A stretch of DNA of 64,000 nucleotides from JAWPMT01 sp965215825. Its GTDB lineage: Bacteria; Bacteroidota; Bacteroidia; Cytophagales; Cyclobacteriaceae. The stretch is taken from assembly GCA_965215825.1 (NCBI GenBank), contig CBDCEM010000003.1, forward strand, positions 1,240,001-1,304,000, in the 5' to 3' direction. The notes beneath the pieces were generated by a model. It was given only the letters and a program-made list of their open reading frames with translations, had not been told where the DNA came from and ran no database searches. Of this stretch, positions 9,005-17,560 are shown in pieces (within the stretch, counting starts at the first letter, position 1; each line of letters opens with the position of its first letter). Made by a program: the position numbers and the translations under genes.

Positions 9005-9805
9005 CTAATCAGAAGAAGAAAGCTGTTGTTTTGCCCATTCAGGGGAGTTTTTGATCAAGTAATGGTGAAGGCTCATGGTTTTTCCATCCAGTGGGTCCAG
9101 ACTTTTGACAAGTGCTAACCGCAATTCCAGCAATTGTTCATAATTCTTGCCCTTTTGTTCTTTTACCATTTTGATTTTGTTGGCTTCCACATGTGCATCC
9201 TGTTCAGGGTTATACATATGGTTCAAACCTGTGCACTGGCTACAAGTTCCGTTTTGATTGATCAACGCGCACTTGCTTTTGAAAATGCGAATCAAGTGCT
9301 TCCGGGCATCAGCAAGGGCATGTTTTACTTTTCCTTCACTTAGATCCGTGATCACCATTATTTCAGAAATCTTGAATTGGTAGGCTTCCTTGAGCCACAA
9401 GCAAATTTGTTCGTTGAGTAAGAGTGTTTTGGTGGTGCAGTTGAAACAATAGTTGAGGTGCTCACTTAATACATACTTACCATCCGGAGCATTTGCCAAT
9501 ACCGCTTTTTTGTTCGCAAACAATTTTGGATCCGCTACATGCGCATCTCTCACCAGGTCCATCCAGTTTTCACCCCAACGTTCCCGGACACGGAAATGGT
9601 CTTTGGCAAGGTTAGTGGCAATACTAAAAACCCAGGTTTTGAAGCTTGATTTTTCCTGAAAGGAATCGAGTTTATCAAATACCCGGACGTAAGTATCCTG
9701 TAGCAAGTCTTCCGCGTCCTCTTTACTGGCAGCGAGTCTGAACAGATAAGATTTCAACTGCGGACTGAACTGAACAAACGCTTCCTGGTATGTTTCTGTT
9801 GTCAT
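9005..9805 (-). CDS. ECF-type sigma-70 factor with cysteine-rich C-terminal extension
   Basis: Region sigma2 is clear (residues about 8-72, with SKEDAEDLLQDTYVRVF and SSFKTWVFSIATNLAKDHFR). Region sigma4 lies near residues 130-175. The protein is 266 residues, longer than a typical ECF factor of about 180. It has a CFNC pair before sigma4 and a KCALINQNGTCSQC cluster after it, followed by about 75 further residues. These cysteines could bind zinc or sense redox, acting as a built-in regulatory module. No separate anti-sigma gene is visible nearby. The two downstream genes (SRPBCC, TfoX-like) are likely co-transcribed. Confidence 0.85.
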   Translation of the reverse strand: MTTETYQEAFVQFSPQLKSYLFRLAASKEDAEDLLQDTYVRVFDKLDSFQEKSSFKTWVFSIATNLAKDHFRVRERWGENWMDLVRDAHVADPKLFANKKAVLANAPDGKYVLSEHLNYCFNCTTKTLLLNEQICLWLKEAYQFKISEIMVITDLSEGKVKHALADARKHLIRIFKSKCALINQNGTCSQCTGLNHMYNPEQDAHVEANKIKMVKEQKGKNYEQLLELRLALVKSLDPLDGKTMSLHHYLIKNSPEWAKQQLSSSD

Positions 9806-9877
9806 TTTCTATGGTGACAAGTGTAACGGCTAAATTGGCAAGATGGGTAGAATCCACTTGACTTTACAAAATGCCAA

Positions 9878-10315
9878 CTATTGAGGCAGATCGTCATCAG
9901 CTAGTCGCATATACCAATTGCCAGTACTAAATTGATCTTCAAATACGGTTTGAAGACCCTGTCGTTCTTCACTTTCATGAATTTCCCAGGTACCCATAAA
10001 GCAATGCTCTTGTTCATTGAAAGTTCCAGAGTAATGAATATCAGGATGTTCCTCTGTATCATCTCCAAAATACGCTCCTTCCTCTGTAAAAACTAGGCGA
10101 TTATATTTCTTAATGAAGCTAAGTTGATCATTTTCATGGAACCCGGAGATGGTTGAGGGCTCATTGTCCAGCGTCAAATCCCTGCCGGTTCCACTAAGCT
10201 CTCCATGATTGTCTGTAAGTTCCAGTCTCATAGCCTGATGTTCCACGACAGGATTTTCATTGCTTCCGATGTTGACGGAGTATTCTCCTTCCCACGTTCC
10301 TGTAAGGTTTTTCAT
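9878..10315 (-). CDS. Hypothetical beta-rich protein
   Basis: A 145-residue acidic protein beginning LTGTWEGEYSV and repeating short strand-turn motifs (GELSGTGRDL, YSGTFNEQEHCFMGTWEI). This looks like a small beta-barrel or lipocalin-like fold, but I cannot name a family. There is no signal peptide. It is 72 bp upstream of the sigma factor gene on the same strand, so it could belong to the same transcript. Confidence 0.65.
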   Translation of the reverse strand: MKNLTGTWEGEYSVNIGSNENPVVEHQAMRLELTDNHGELSGTGRDLTLDNEPSTISGFHENDQLSFIKKYNRLVFTEEGAYFGDDTEEHPDIHYSGTFNEQEHCFMGTWEIHESEERQGLQTVFEDQFSTGNWYMRLADDDLPQ

Positions 10316-10881
10316 TTTAGTGTGCCTTCTAGATTCACTATGATCCGGTTTATCTGAATGATTGCCGTATAAACAAATATCGTTATGAGCAATAGGAATT
10401 GCATTTCATTCTTCCAGAAATTCATTTAGAAGTTTGTCAATATTTGACGTTAATTCATTTGAGACTTCAGGGCCATTTGATATTTCTATCAGGATAATAT
10501 CCAGTAGCCTGATAAAATACTCTTCCCTCAACATCATTTTTTTGTACTTATCAATACTATATTCAGAATGAGAGTGATAATATTTATTGATATCATCCAA
10601 GATGTTTTCAAAAGGCTTAATAACATTATTAATCATTTCAGGCTGATCAACCTCGTAGCCAAATTCTTTTTCGTTAAAAATCCTCTGAGCCAATTGGACA
10701 TAGTGTCTACGTTGTTTTTTTGATATGTCTTGGATATCTGTTAGCCTATTCATACTATCATAAATTGTCTTTGCCTTTTCGTGCAATCCAAGACTATCTA
10801 GTATTGGTAAATAGTCGTTTGTGTAATACTCCCCATTTATAGGACCAAAAGGCTCAATTGTTAAGTTAATATTTTCATTTC

Positions 10882-11721
10882 TCAAGCAGCTTTTTTCAGT
10901 GGTCTTTCATATCGTTCGGCAGGCGTTTCTTTTAGTGTATGATGGACTTTTTCGTGGTTGTAGTAGTTGATGTAATATTCAATACTGTTCATTAATTCAT
11001 GGCCATCTTCTGGAGGATTGAGATAAATATGCTTGTGTTTTAATGTCCTCCAGAATCGTTCAATCCATCTGTTGTCAATCGCTCTTCCTTTTCCATCCAT
11101 TGATACTTTTATCCCTAGCGCATCTAAGGTGGACGTCCAAATCGAAGAAGTGAATTGTGAGCCTTGATCAGAGTTGATAATTTCTGGTATTCCATGTGTT
11201 TCAAGGGCTTGATTTAGCACCTCAGTACACCATTTAGCTTCAAGTGAATTGGATATTCCCCAACCGACGATCTTACGACTGTAGACGTCAATAATGGCCG
11301 TACAATACATAAAACCTTTGGCCATTGGAATATAGGTGATATCAATACTCCAGGCTTGGTTCGGTCGGTTGATTTCCTTGTTTCTCAAAAGGTAAGGTCT
11401 GATATAAGTGATCTGTCCAGGCTTGCTAAGCATCCTTTTGGGGTAAACAGCCATATGCCCCATTTTCCTCAACAGTCTCCTTACTCGTTTTGGGTTGACA
11501 TGATAACCTTTCCTTTTAAGCATATAATGCATCGACATGACACCTTCTGCTGGATGTTCCAATGCATGAGCGTCCATCAAATGCATGATCTTTAAGTTCT
11601 CTGGCTTCTCACCCAGAGGCCGATAGTAGATCCTGCTCCTGTGGATTTTGAGTAATTCGCATTGCTTACGAACTGATAATCTCCCGGACCTGGCTGATAC
11701 AAGTTTTACCCGTTCACTCAT
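10882..11721 (-). CDS. IS3-family transposase OrfB (DDE integrase core)
   Basis: The 279-residue protein has an N-terminal HTH_21-like block followed by the rve integrase core. The DDE residues are seen in WSIDITYIP, INSDQGSQF and RWIERFWRTLKHK. The C-terminal motif YYINYYNHEKVHHTL is typical of IS3 OrfB. It starts with an ATG overlapping the orfA stop by 4 bp. In this family the active transposase is usually an OrfAB fusion made by -1 frameshifting; the OrfB frame is open through the slippage site upstream of its ATG. Confidence 0.95.
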   Translation of the reverse strand: MSERVKLVSARSGRLSVRKQCELLKIHRSRIYYRPLGEKPENLKIMHLMDAHALEHPAEGVMSMHYMLKRKGYHVNPKRVRRLLRKMGHMAVYPKRMLSKPGQITYIRPYLLRNKEINRPNQAWSIDITYIPMAKGFMYCTAIIDVYSRKIVGWGISNSLEAKWCTEVLNQALETHGIPEIINSDQGSQFTSSIWTSTLDALGIKVSMDGKGRAIDNRWIERFWRTLKHKHIYLNPPEDGHELMNSIEYYINYYNHEKVHHTLKETPAERYERPLKKAA

Positions 11722-12005
11722 AGGCCGGTTTTCTTCAAGCTTTTTTTTAGAAAATCATTCTCAACCTTCAATTGCCCGATTTGAGAATAGAGTTTATCGA
11801 CATCTACAGCGGGCTCATCGGAGCTTTGATTTCCTCCAAAGGCATTGGACATGTTGGCCAAGAATTCCTTCTTCCAGCGTGAGATCACAACTGGGCTCAC
11901 TTCGAAATGCTTGGACAGCTCTGCTAGGGTTCGGTGTTCCTTGATGGCCTCTACGGCTACCCGTGCCTTGAATTCAGGTGTGAATTTTCTTCGTGTCTTT
12001 TTCAT
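11718..12005 (-). CDS. IS3-family transposase OrfA (HTH)
   Basis: The 95-residue protein is the DNA-binding half of the transposase: KFTPEFKARVAVEAIKEHRT and LSKHFEVSPVVISRWKKEFL are the IS3/IS911 helix-turn-helix, and the rest is a leucine-rich coiled coil ending FLKKSLKKTGL. On the coding strand a run of eight A (11741-11748) lies near the end of the gene (CTA AAA AAA AGC in the orfA frame). This is a classic -1 slippery site that would produce the OrfAB fusion. Confidence 0.93.
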   Translation of the reverse strand: MKKTRRKFTPEFKARVAVEAIKEHRTLAELSKHFEVSPVVISRWKKEFLANMSNAFGGNQSSDEPAVDVDKLYSQIGQLKVENDFLKKSLKKTGL

Positions 12006-13724
12006 AGATCTTAGTCAATTTAAACGTTTCAGTTTTAACTAAGCCTATGGCCCGATTTTTAGGGAGTATTACATTGTGATTGTTTTGGGATCTATTTTGA
12101 ATGTTAAAAGAGACATGTGATTTAAGAATTTTGACGGATTAAATAAATGCCATGAAATTAATTCTTGCCTCCTGAATTTTCGTTTGAAAGCGGACCTGAA
12201 CGGAGTGAATGATTTATCCCAAGTTAAAAAGAAGGGTTCATCCTGATGAACTTCGGAATTAGATAAATGGCAAACCATCAGTGCATCATTTGACATGGCA
12301 TAATGAGATTTTGATGAAAGCTTATTGTTTCGATTTTTAATAACCTTATCTAAAACTGATAACGCTATTTCTTTATCTTCATAATACGGCAGGGTAGTTA
12401 CGTTAATGTTTAATTCATCTGATAATAATGAACCGATGTTAGAAGAGATTATTCTTTCGCATTCAGGATCTAATGCATCGTCTTCAGTAATAAGTAGCCA
12501 ATTTTCTAGGAAACTTGAAAACGATTGATCTTCATCATTTAAAAGGTCATTTGAGTGTAGATATTCATAAAACTCGTAAAAAACATTTGTCGAAAGTTTG
12601 TGTTTAGTTGCGCCCTCAAATGGAATCAGTAACAAAGCCATTTTTAACTGGTAAGCAACTTCATTTAAATAGTACTTTGAGAATCTAAATTCGATATTGG
12701 GGTTTGGCTTTTGAAACTGAAGCAACTCATCGACTATTCTGAAATATATATTTTCATATTCACAATTTGATAAGTAACCTGTACATAAAGCATGAAGAAT
12801 CAGTTGCGTATCGAGATAAACTAAACGCTTTTGTTTACGCACATAATTTTCGAAATGAATAGGATTTGTTAAGTTTCCAATTACTGTACTAGCACTAAGT
12901 CTAAGAATGAAATCACTTTCTTCACAGAGTTTTAGAAGGTCTTTAATTAACCTTAGAGAGTCTTCAGCGTTTAATAAAGTCCTGATGAAACCGAGGAAAT
13001 CTTCTAAGATGCTATCTTCAGTATTATAGCGATCTTCATCACATATCTCCTTAATGTCAATATTATAGTTGACAACAAAAAACTCTTTAAGTTTTTCTAA
13101 AATTTCATCTGAGTGGTCTTTTAATCCATATTGTTCAATTACATCTGTGTAATAAAGGAGAAACAATTCTTTGTTGTCATTGAACAAACTTTGGACTCTT
13201 ATTAATCGCTGCTTTTCGCTTTGTGATAGATTTAGTTCGTCAGTTGCTTTATTATATTCTATCCTTTTTTTTGTTCTTAATTTTTCAATTGATCGTCTGA
13301 AAAAATCAATGGTTAGAGTATAGTTTAGATATTTTTCTAAATCACTTTTTATTTTTTTTGGAGTTTGTTCACCAGAATCCAGCAAACTATGAAGAATATA
13401 GGATTCAATAATCTGAGTTTTGATTTCAGTTGTACTGTTTCCAAAGCTTATAAAATCAAATAGAATTTTGTTTTCACCTCCAGTAAGAGCATTTTGATTG
13501 GAGCTAATATCTAGGGATGGGTATTCTAATAGATCAATTCTGTCGGCATATTTCAGAACGGAATAAATAAATACTACCAGTAGGTCTTTAACATAAGTAA
13601 GAGTTTCTAAGTCACTAAATTCTGGTGAGTTATGAACTTTATTCCTAATTATATATGTATTGCAAATTTCATGAAGATATTCGTTTTCTGACTTAAATAT
13701 TTCTAGATTAGATTCATTTGGATA

Positions 13725-13911
13725 TTATGGTTCGAATTGTGCCAGTCATTTCGGCAGATTGTGCCAGTTACACCGTTTTAAGGTATTTCCTTTTGATATT
13801 CAAATCAAGCCACGCAAGTTGATTCGCCAAAAGCTTACGGCATAAACGCTCAAATCTGCCCTCACTGGCCATTTATTCCGTTTCCTTTTGGCTTAAGATC
13901 CACTTGTTAGC
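13725..13911. mobile_element. Degenerate insertion-sequence remnant
   Basis: Between the truncated PIN-like gene and the 171-aa frame lies 187 bp unlike either neighbour. It contains two direct copies of ATTGTGCCAGT at 13736-13746 and 13758-13768, which look like transposon-end binding repeats (IS21-like in style). A 34-codon frame at 13768-13872 on the minus strand (MASEGRFERLCRKL...) may be leftover transposase. I could not find a matching inverted end or a target duplication that restores a frame, so the family is uncertain. Confidence 0.4.
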
Positions 13912-14427
13912 TCATTTACTGCCTATCAAAACGAGTGAATAGTAATGTGAACCACCTTGTTTCACAAAACCGTTATAATGTGGCACAAAAACCGAAATGG
14001 GTGGCATAGTCAGACCGAAATAACCATCATTTAGTTGAGGAAAATCGCCTTGGTTTTGTTGAATACTTAATGCATTATTAATCTCTATCTTCTTTAATAA
14101 TGGAATCAGTGTAAGTCTACTTACTTCATGAAAATTTTGAGAGTTGCAAACCAATAATATTTTTTTATAGAAAGGCTCTAAAGAATCTGCAAGAAGTCTT
14201 AGCGATGGTGTCTCTCCCTTTTTGTCAATTAGGGCATCTTGCAAAGCTGGAACAAGAATTTTTGACAAGCCATCTAGTTCAGATTCTCCAGACTTTAAAA
14301 GAATAATTTTCTTAAATAATGAAATTCCTCTTTTAATTTCATCCTCTTTAAAATGTGGATTTCCAGTAGTTAGGGATTTTTGAACAGTAGTAAAAATTTT
14401 CAGATTTATATCTTCCCAAGAAATCAT
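13912..14427 (-). CDS. Hypothetical protein, possibly the N-terminal part of the split gene
   Basis: The 171-residue, mostly helical product has no recognised domain. It ends ...HYYSLVLIGSK at the edge of the IS remnant, and on the other side the open frame of the PIN-like pseudogene begins without a start codon. The two may be halves of one gene, with this as the N-terminus; no in-frame junction can be rebuilt, so this remains a hypothesis. Alternatively it is a short stand-alone gene of the accessory island. Base composition is AT-rich like its neighbours. Confidence 0.45.
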   Translation of the reverse strand: MISWEDINLKIFTTVQKSLTTGNPHFKEDEIKRGISLFKKIILLKSGESELDGLSKILVPALQDALIDKKGETPSLRLLADSLEPFYKKILLVCNSQNFHEVSRLTLIPLLKKIEINNALSIQQNQGDFPQLNDGYFGLTMPPISVFVPHYNGFVKQGGSHYYSLVLIGSK

Positions 14428-14620
14428 AGTATAAGTTATTTATTATTGGCTAGAACAATGAGACATGGCCACACTTATATAATTAAGGGCTCGGGAAGTT
14501 TAATTCCACTATGTATCACAAAGCCTTCAAAGTTTTTATCCTTGGTCGTTTACACATCAACCAACAACTTAAGTTGTGAACATTTATACAAGTCAAAAGG
14601 AAGATGGAAAGTTAATTCTC

Positions 14621-14906
14621 ACAAATTAAAAGCTAACCGTATGATATCCAACCCTTTCTTGTGAAAAAAGAAACCACACCTGGTCTTAGCGTCTCGCTGA
14701 GACCCTTTCTCAATAAAAACTAAATTATTAACCTTTTTGACTTGAAAAGTAACCTACTATTATTCCATTGTTTACGCTAATTAACAAAACCCACCCGAAC
14801 TGGATTACTGGGAATGTTTTCGATTCCTGTAGCAATGAAAGTCTATATACTTTCTAGCCATTTTCAGAGCTACATATAATTGGTCTCAGCGAGACGCTAA
14901 GACCAG
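14621..14906. repeat. Repeat A, copy 1 (diverged and expanded)
   Basis: The first about 45 bp (ACAAATTAAAAGCTAACCG...) and last about 50 bp (from CTAGCCATTTTCAG to GCTAAGACCAG) match copies at 19648 and 21341; the middle is different and longer (286 rather than 171 bp). A 23-bp imperfect palindrome occurs at 14882-14904, and its reverse complement at 14682-14704, so the two face each other across 177 bp. This fills most of the gene-free stretch 14428-14951; no coding sequence is supported there. Confidence 0.7.
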
Positions 14907-14951
14907 AAAGAAGGTATTCCTGAGACTATTTTCTGGTTTTTCAATGAAATA

Positions 14952-16256
14952 TTAGACCAAGCTCACTCTCACCTTTTTCTTCTTGATTCGGATATTATCC
15001 AGCATCTTGATGGCTGTTTTTACTTTTGAGCTGCTGATGGCAACAAAAGCACAATCATTTTTGATTTCAATGTTACCTACTTCTTCTTTTTTGAATTGAG
15101 CTTGTTTGAAAAATACACCTGCAATATCTCCTTTTGAAATTTTGTCTTTGCGGCCCCCAGAGATGAACAATGTTTGCCAGTTGGATGATGCTGGAAGAGG
15201 AGCATCTTTTAGTTTAACAACACTCGCGTGCTGAACATACTCAGGTAAAGGTTCCTGATCCCATTGTAGCAGGTAGGCGGTTCCTTTGCTATTCATTCTT
15301 GCCGTACGTCCATTTCTGTGGATGAATTCTTCAGCTTTGTGTGGCAACTGATAATGAAGAATAAAACCTAGTTCGGGGATATCTAATCCCCTTGCTGCCA
15401 GATCTGTGGCGATGATGAGTTGGTAGGTTCCATTTCTAAACTTGATAAGTATTCGCTCTCTCTCTATTTGTTCCATTCCACCATAGAAGCATCCATGAGA
15501 AATGCCTTTCTCAGCAAGAAAATCACTTACTCTTTCAATGGTATTCTTGAAATTGCAAAAAACAATACCCGGCTGGTTTCCAATATGGCTTAATGCCTTT
15601 ACCAGTGTTGCTAGTTTATCTTTTTCAGGAGATAGTATTCGCTTAATCTTCAGTTGAGAAGTTCCTTGATCCAGGTAATCAATGGTTGTTGGTTTGTTCA
15701 ATCCCACAAAAGATGGAATCGATACTCCCTTCGTGGCGGAGGTAAGAATACGTTTTTCAGTCCATCGTAAATACCCAATGATCTCCTTCATGTCTTCCTC
15801 AAAGCCCACCTCCAAGGACTTGTCAAATTCATCAAGAATTAGCGTCTTTAGGTTTCTTGTAGGGAATCTCCTACGTCTCATATGATCAGCCACACGTCCA
15901 GGTGTTCCTATTAAAATAGCTGGGAGATGCTTTAATTCTATTTTCTCTTTCGATCCGGATTTACCACCATAGACAGCATTTACTTTGTAGCCAGTCCCCA
16001 TCTCTCTCACCACCGATTCTATTTGAATGGCCAGTTCCCGAGAAGGGACTAAAATCATTACCTGAACATCTTCACGCTCATGATTCAGTGTTTCAATGAT
16101 TGGAAGTAGAAATGCCAATGTTTTGCCTGTCCCAGTAGGAGAGAGCAACACTACATTATCTTTCGACTGAATAGTGAGTTGAGCTTCCTGCTGCATAGGA
16201 TTGAGTTGATCAATCCTTAGTTTGGCAAGAATATCATTTTGATTTTTGACGGACAT
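14952..16256 (-). CDS. DbpA-like DEAD-box RNA helicase
   Basis: All helicase motifs are visible: GTGKT (motif I), PSRELAIQ (Ia), LDEFD in place of DEAD (II), SAT (III), ATDLAARGLD (V) and HRNGRTAR (VI). The last about 70 residues (KISKGDIAGVFFKQAQFKK...FVAISSSKVKTAIKML) match the DbpA RNA-binding domain, which in E. coli directs the helicase to 23S rRNA hairpin 92. The likely start is the ATG at 16256, which overlaps the stop of the VF530 gene as TAATG; an upstream start at 16310 would overlap that gene needlessly. A role in 50S ribosome assembly is inferred. Confidence 0.9.
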   Translation of the reverse strand: MSVKNQNDILAKLRIDQLNPMQQEAQLTIQSKDNVVLLSPTGTGKTLAFLLPIIETLNHEREDVQVMILVPSRELAIQIESVVREMGTGYKVNAVYGGKSGSKEKIELKHLPAILIGTPGRVADHMRRRRFPTRNLKTLILDEFDKSLEVGFEEDMKEIIGYLRWTEKRILTSATKGVSIPSFVGLNKPTTIDYLDQGTSQLKIKRILSPEKDKLATLVKALSHIGNQPGIVFCNFKNTIERVSDFLAEKGISHGCFYGGMEQIERERILIKFRNGTYQLIIATDLAARGLDIPELGFILHYQLPHKAEEFIHRNGRTARMNSKGTAYLLQWDQEPLPEYVQHASVVKLKDAPLPASSNWQTLFISGGRKDKISKGDIAGVFFKQAQFKKEEVGNIEIKNDCAFVAISSSKVKTAIKMLDNIRIKKKKVRVSLV

Positions 16257-16507
16257 TACTTTTTCTTGATGACTTCTAAATACAAATGCTCCACCTTTTC
16301 TCTTGCCCAAGGTGTTTTTCGAAGAAATTTCAGGCTGGATTTGATGGAAGGATCATGTGTGAAGCAGCGAATCGGGATTTTGCTTCCTAATTTATCCCAG
16401 CCATATTCTTGATAAATACACTCAACAATGTCAGCTAACTTCACTCCATGCAACGGATTGTTTGGCTGCTTTTCAGGATCAATGAATTCGATTTTGTCTA
16501 AGTCCAT
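16256..16507 (-). CDS. VF530 family DNA-binding protein
   Basis: The 83-residue protein matches the VF530 (DUF2132) family: NNPLHGVKLADIVECIYQEYGW, then IRCFTHDPSIKSSLKFLRKTPWAR, and a C-terminal YLEVIKKK. The family is described structurally as a small double-stranded DNA-binding protein of unknown physiology. Its stop overlaps the helicase start by one base (TAATG), so translation is likely coupled. This pair looks like housekeeping sequence inside the accessory region. Confidence 0.9.
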   Translation of the reverse strand: MDLDKIEFIDPEKQPNNPLHGVKLADIVECIYQEYGWDKLGSKIPIRCFTHDPSIKSSLKFLRKTPWAREKVEHLYLEVIKKK

Positions 16508-16604
16508 TCAAATGTAAAGTTACATTCCTCTGGTCTTAACGCTAACTAAAACTTTCCATTCAATGGATCTCGATAAGACTGGGTGGGAGTAAATGCCTTG
16601 TTTC

Positions 16605-16709
16605 GGAGCAATTTTTTGGAAGTTTTACTTTCTTATTCCCTGCTTTGATAAGCTCAGCAATCAAGCCCTGTTCATGCTGTTGTTTTATTGTCTTTCCTAT
16701 GTTCTGAAC
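16605..16709. repeat. Repeat B, copy 1
   Basis: About 105 bp, from GGAGCAATTTTTTGG to TATGTTCTGAA, recur with few changes at 21515-21618 in the same orientation. On the minus strand both copies can be read as the same peptide (QNIGKTIKQQ...GLIAELIKA), so this is probably the leftover end of a gene. Copy 2 lacks one T in the GTTTTACTT run, shifting its frame. Apart from this repeat I see nothing supportable in the gap 16508-16900. Confidence 0.75.
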
Positions 16710-16900
16710 CTTGTTCTAATAAGCCATTAGTGTTGGGATTTTAGATAAGAAGAGGAGTTCTCTGTTATGTGGTGCGATGGATTCTAACGTTTCAGATATG
16801 GCATGTGCCTCTGAACTTTCAAATATCTACTAAAGTACCAGATGTACGGAAAAGTTTCAATTAACCACTTAGAGGCATTTGCCATAGCCTGTTAATGGCT

Positions 16901-17560
16901 TTACTTTTTAATTAGTTTGTCAAGTTCTTCTGCATAGTGGATAAGGACCTGGCTTACACCTTTCATTGATACAATTAATTCATCATAGTCTGGATATTCT
17001 TTCTGAAGCTGCTGAGGAGTTAAATTCTGATATTCCTGTTCTTCTTTTGCCTTTTTTAACCAGGCTCTAAATTTAGCTTGGTGTTCAGTCAAGTGCGGCC
17101 TTAATCCAATATTTAAAATACTTCTTGTTAGTCCAATTAATGCTGTGGTTGGATCATGATTTTTTAAATACTTGCCAGGTAAAGATTTTATTTCATTTCT
17201 TATGATTTTGAATAATTCATACCAAGAATTGTAAATCTCTTCTATTACATCCTGATCTTCTACAATTGGAATTGCTGCCTTTCTAGTTGTGAGTTCAATA
17301 TAAATTCTATTGGCTATGTAAAGGTTTTCGTAGTTTCTTTCGACTTTAAAGGACAGCTTTGGAGAGCCAGATATTTCCAAAGTCATTTCCCTCCACTTGG
17401 AACCTTGAATTATCCTTTTACGAATTAGAAAGTATAAACTAAGGCATAAAGCGATTATTATTATTACTAACCAATCGCTTTCAAGTGTCAATGATGGTTT
17501 GGTTGAATCAAAGGCTATCCTGACTATTTCTTTCGTGGCAGTTGAGTCGGCTACTGACAT
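16901..17560 (-). CDS. Single-pass membrane protein, last gene of the TIR operon
   Basis: Residues 30-46 form one strongly hydrophobic helix (WLVIIIIALCLSLYFLI), followed by RKR, so the large C-terminal part should be cytoplasmic. That part is mostly helical and has the distinctive segment LRPHLTEHQAKFRAWL (residues 153-168) and then QKEYPDYDELI. I do not recognise a named family. It starts 10 bp inside the end of the DUF3892-TIR gene, so translation is coupled. By analogy with defence systems whose effectors sit in the membrane, it could be the effector. That is inference from context only. Confidence 0.75.
   Translation of the reverse strand: MSVADSTATKEIVRIAFDSTKPSLTLESDWLVIIIIALCLSLYFLIRKRIIQGSKWREMTLEISGSPKLSFKVERNYENLYIANRIYIELTTRKAAIPIVEDQDVIEEIYNSWYELFKIIRNEIKSLPGKYLKNHDPTTALIGLTRSILNIGLRPHLTEHQAKFRAWLKKAKEEQEYQNLTPQQLQKEYPDYDELIVSMKGVSQVLIHYAEELDKLIKK

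Larger units (their letters stand above)
10822..12073 (-). mobile_element. Complete IS3-family insertion sequence, 1252 bp
   Basis: Both ends are visible. The left end reads TGTAATACTCCCCATTTAT and the reverse complement of the right end TGTAATACTCCCTAAAAAT; the first 12 bases are identical and 18 of the first 25 match. The element is flanked by TTG at 10819-10821 and 12074-12076, a 3-bp target duplication usual for IS3. It holds orfA and orfB on the minus strand and an A8 slippage site. Everything looks intact, so the insertion may be recent. Confidence 0.92.
10406..13724 (-). pseudogene. PIN-like nuclease gene split by IS3 and truncated at the 5' end
   Basis: Two open stretches, 12072-13724 and 10406-10818, are parts of one gene. 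Deleting the IS3 element (10822-12073) and one TTG target copy joins ...DPKTIT directly to NDYLPILDSLG... in the same frame. Upstream, the frame stays open to 13724 with no ATG, GTG or TTG before 13385, and includes an IIRNKVHNS segment, so the true N-terminus is lost at the second IS remnant. Near 12810 a VYLDTQL motif, and near 12230-12290 SNDALMVCHL and LTWDKSF, resemble the acidic motifs of PIN-domain RNases. The family is otherwise unrecognised. The surviving product is about 690 codons. The gene is probably inactive. Confidence 0.75.

Noticed and set aside
13725..13911. AAATGA at both edges of the IS remnant as a target duplication
   Set aside because: Removing the remnant with this duplication leaves an in-frame stop and does not restore a reading frame.
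14380..14664. Plus-strand frame of 94 codons in the repeat region
   Set aside because: It overlaps the 171-codon gene and repeat A and has no protein-like features.
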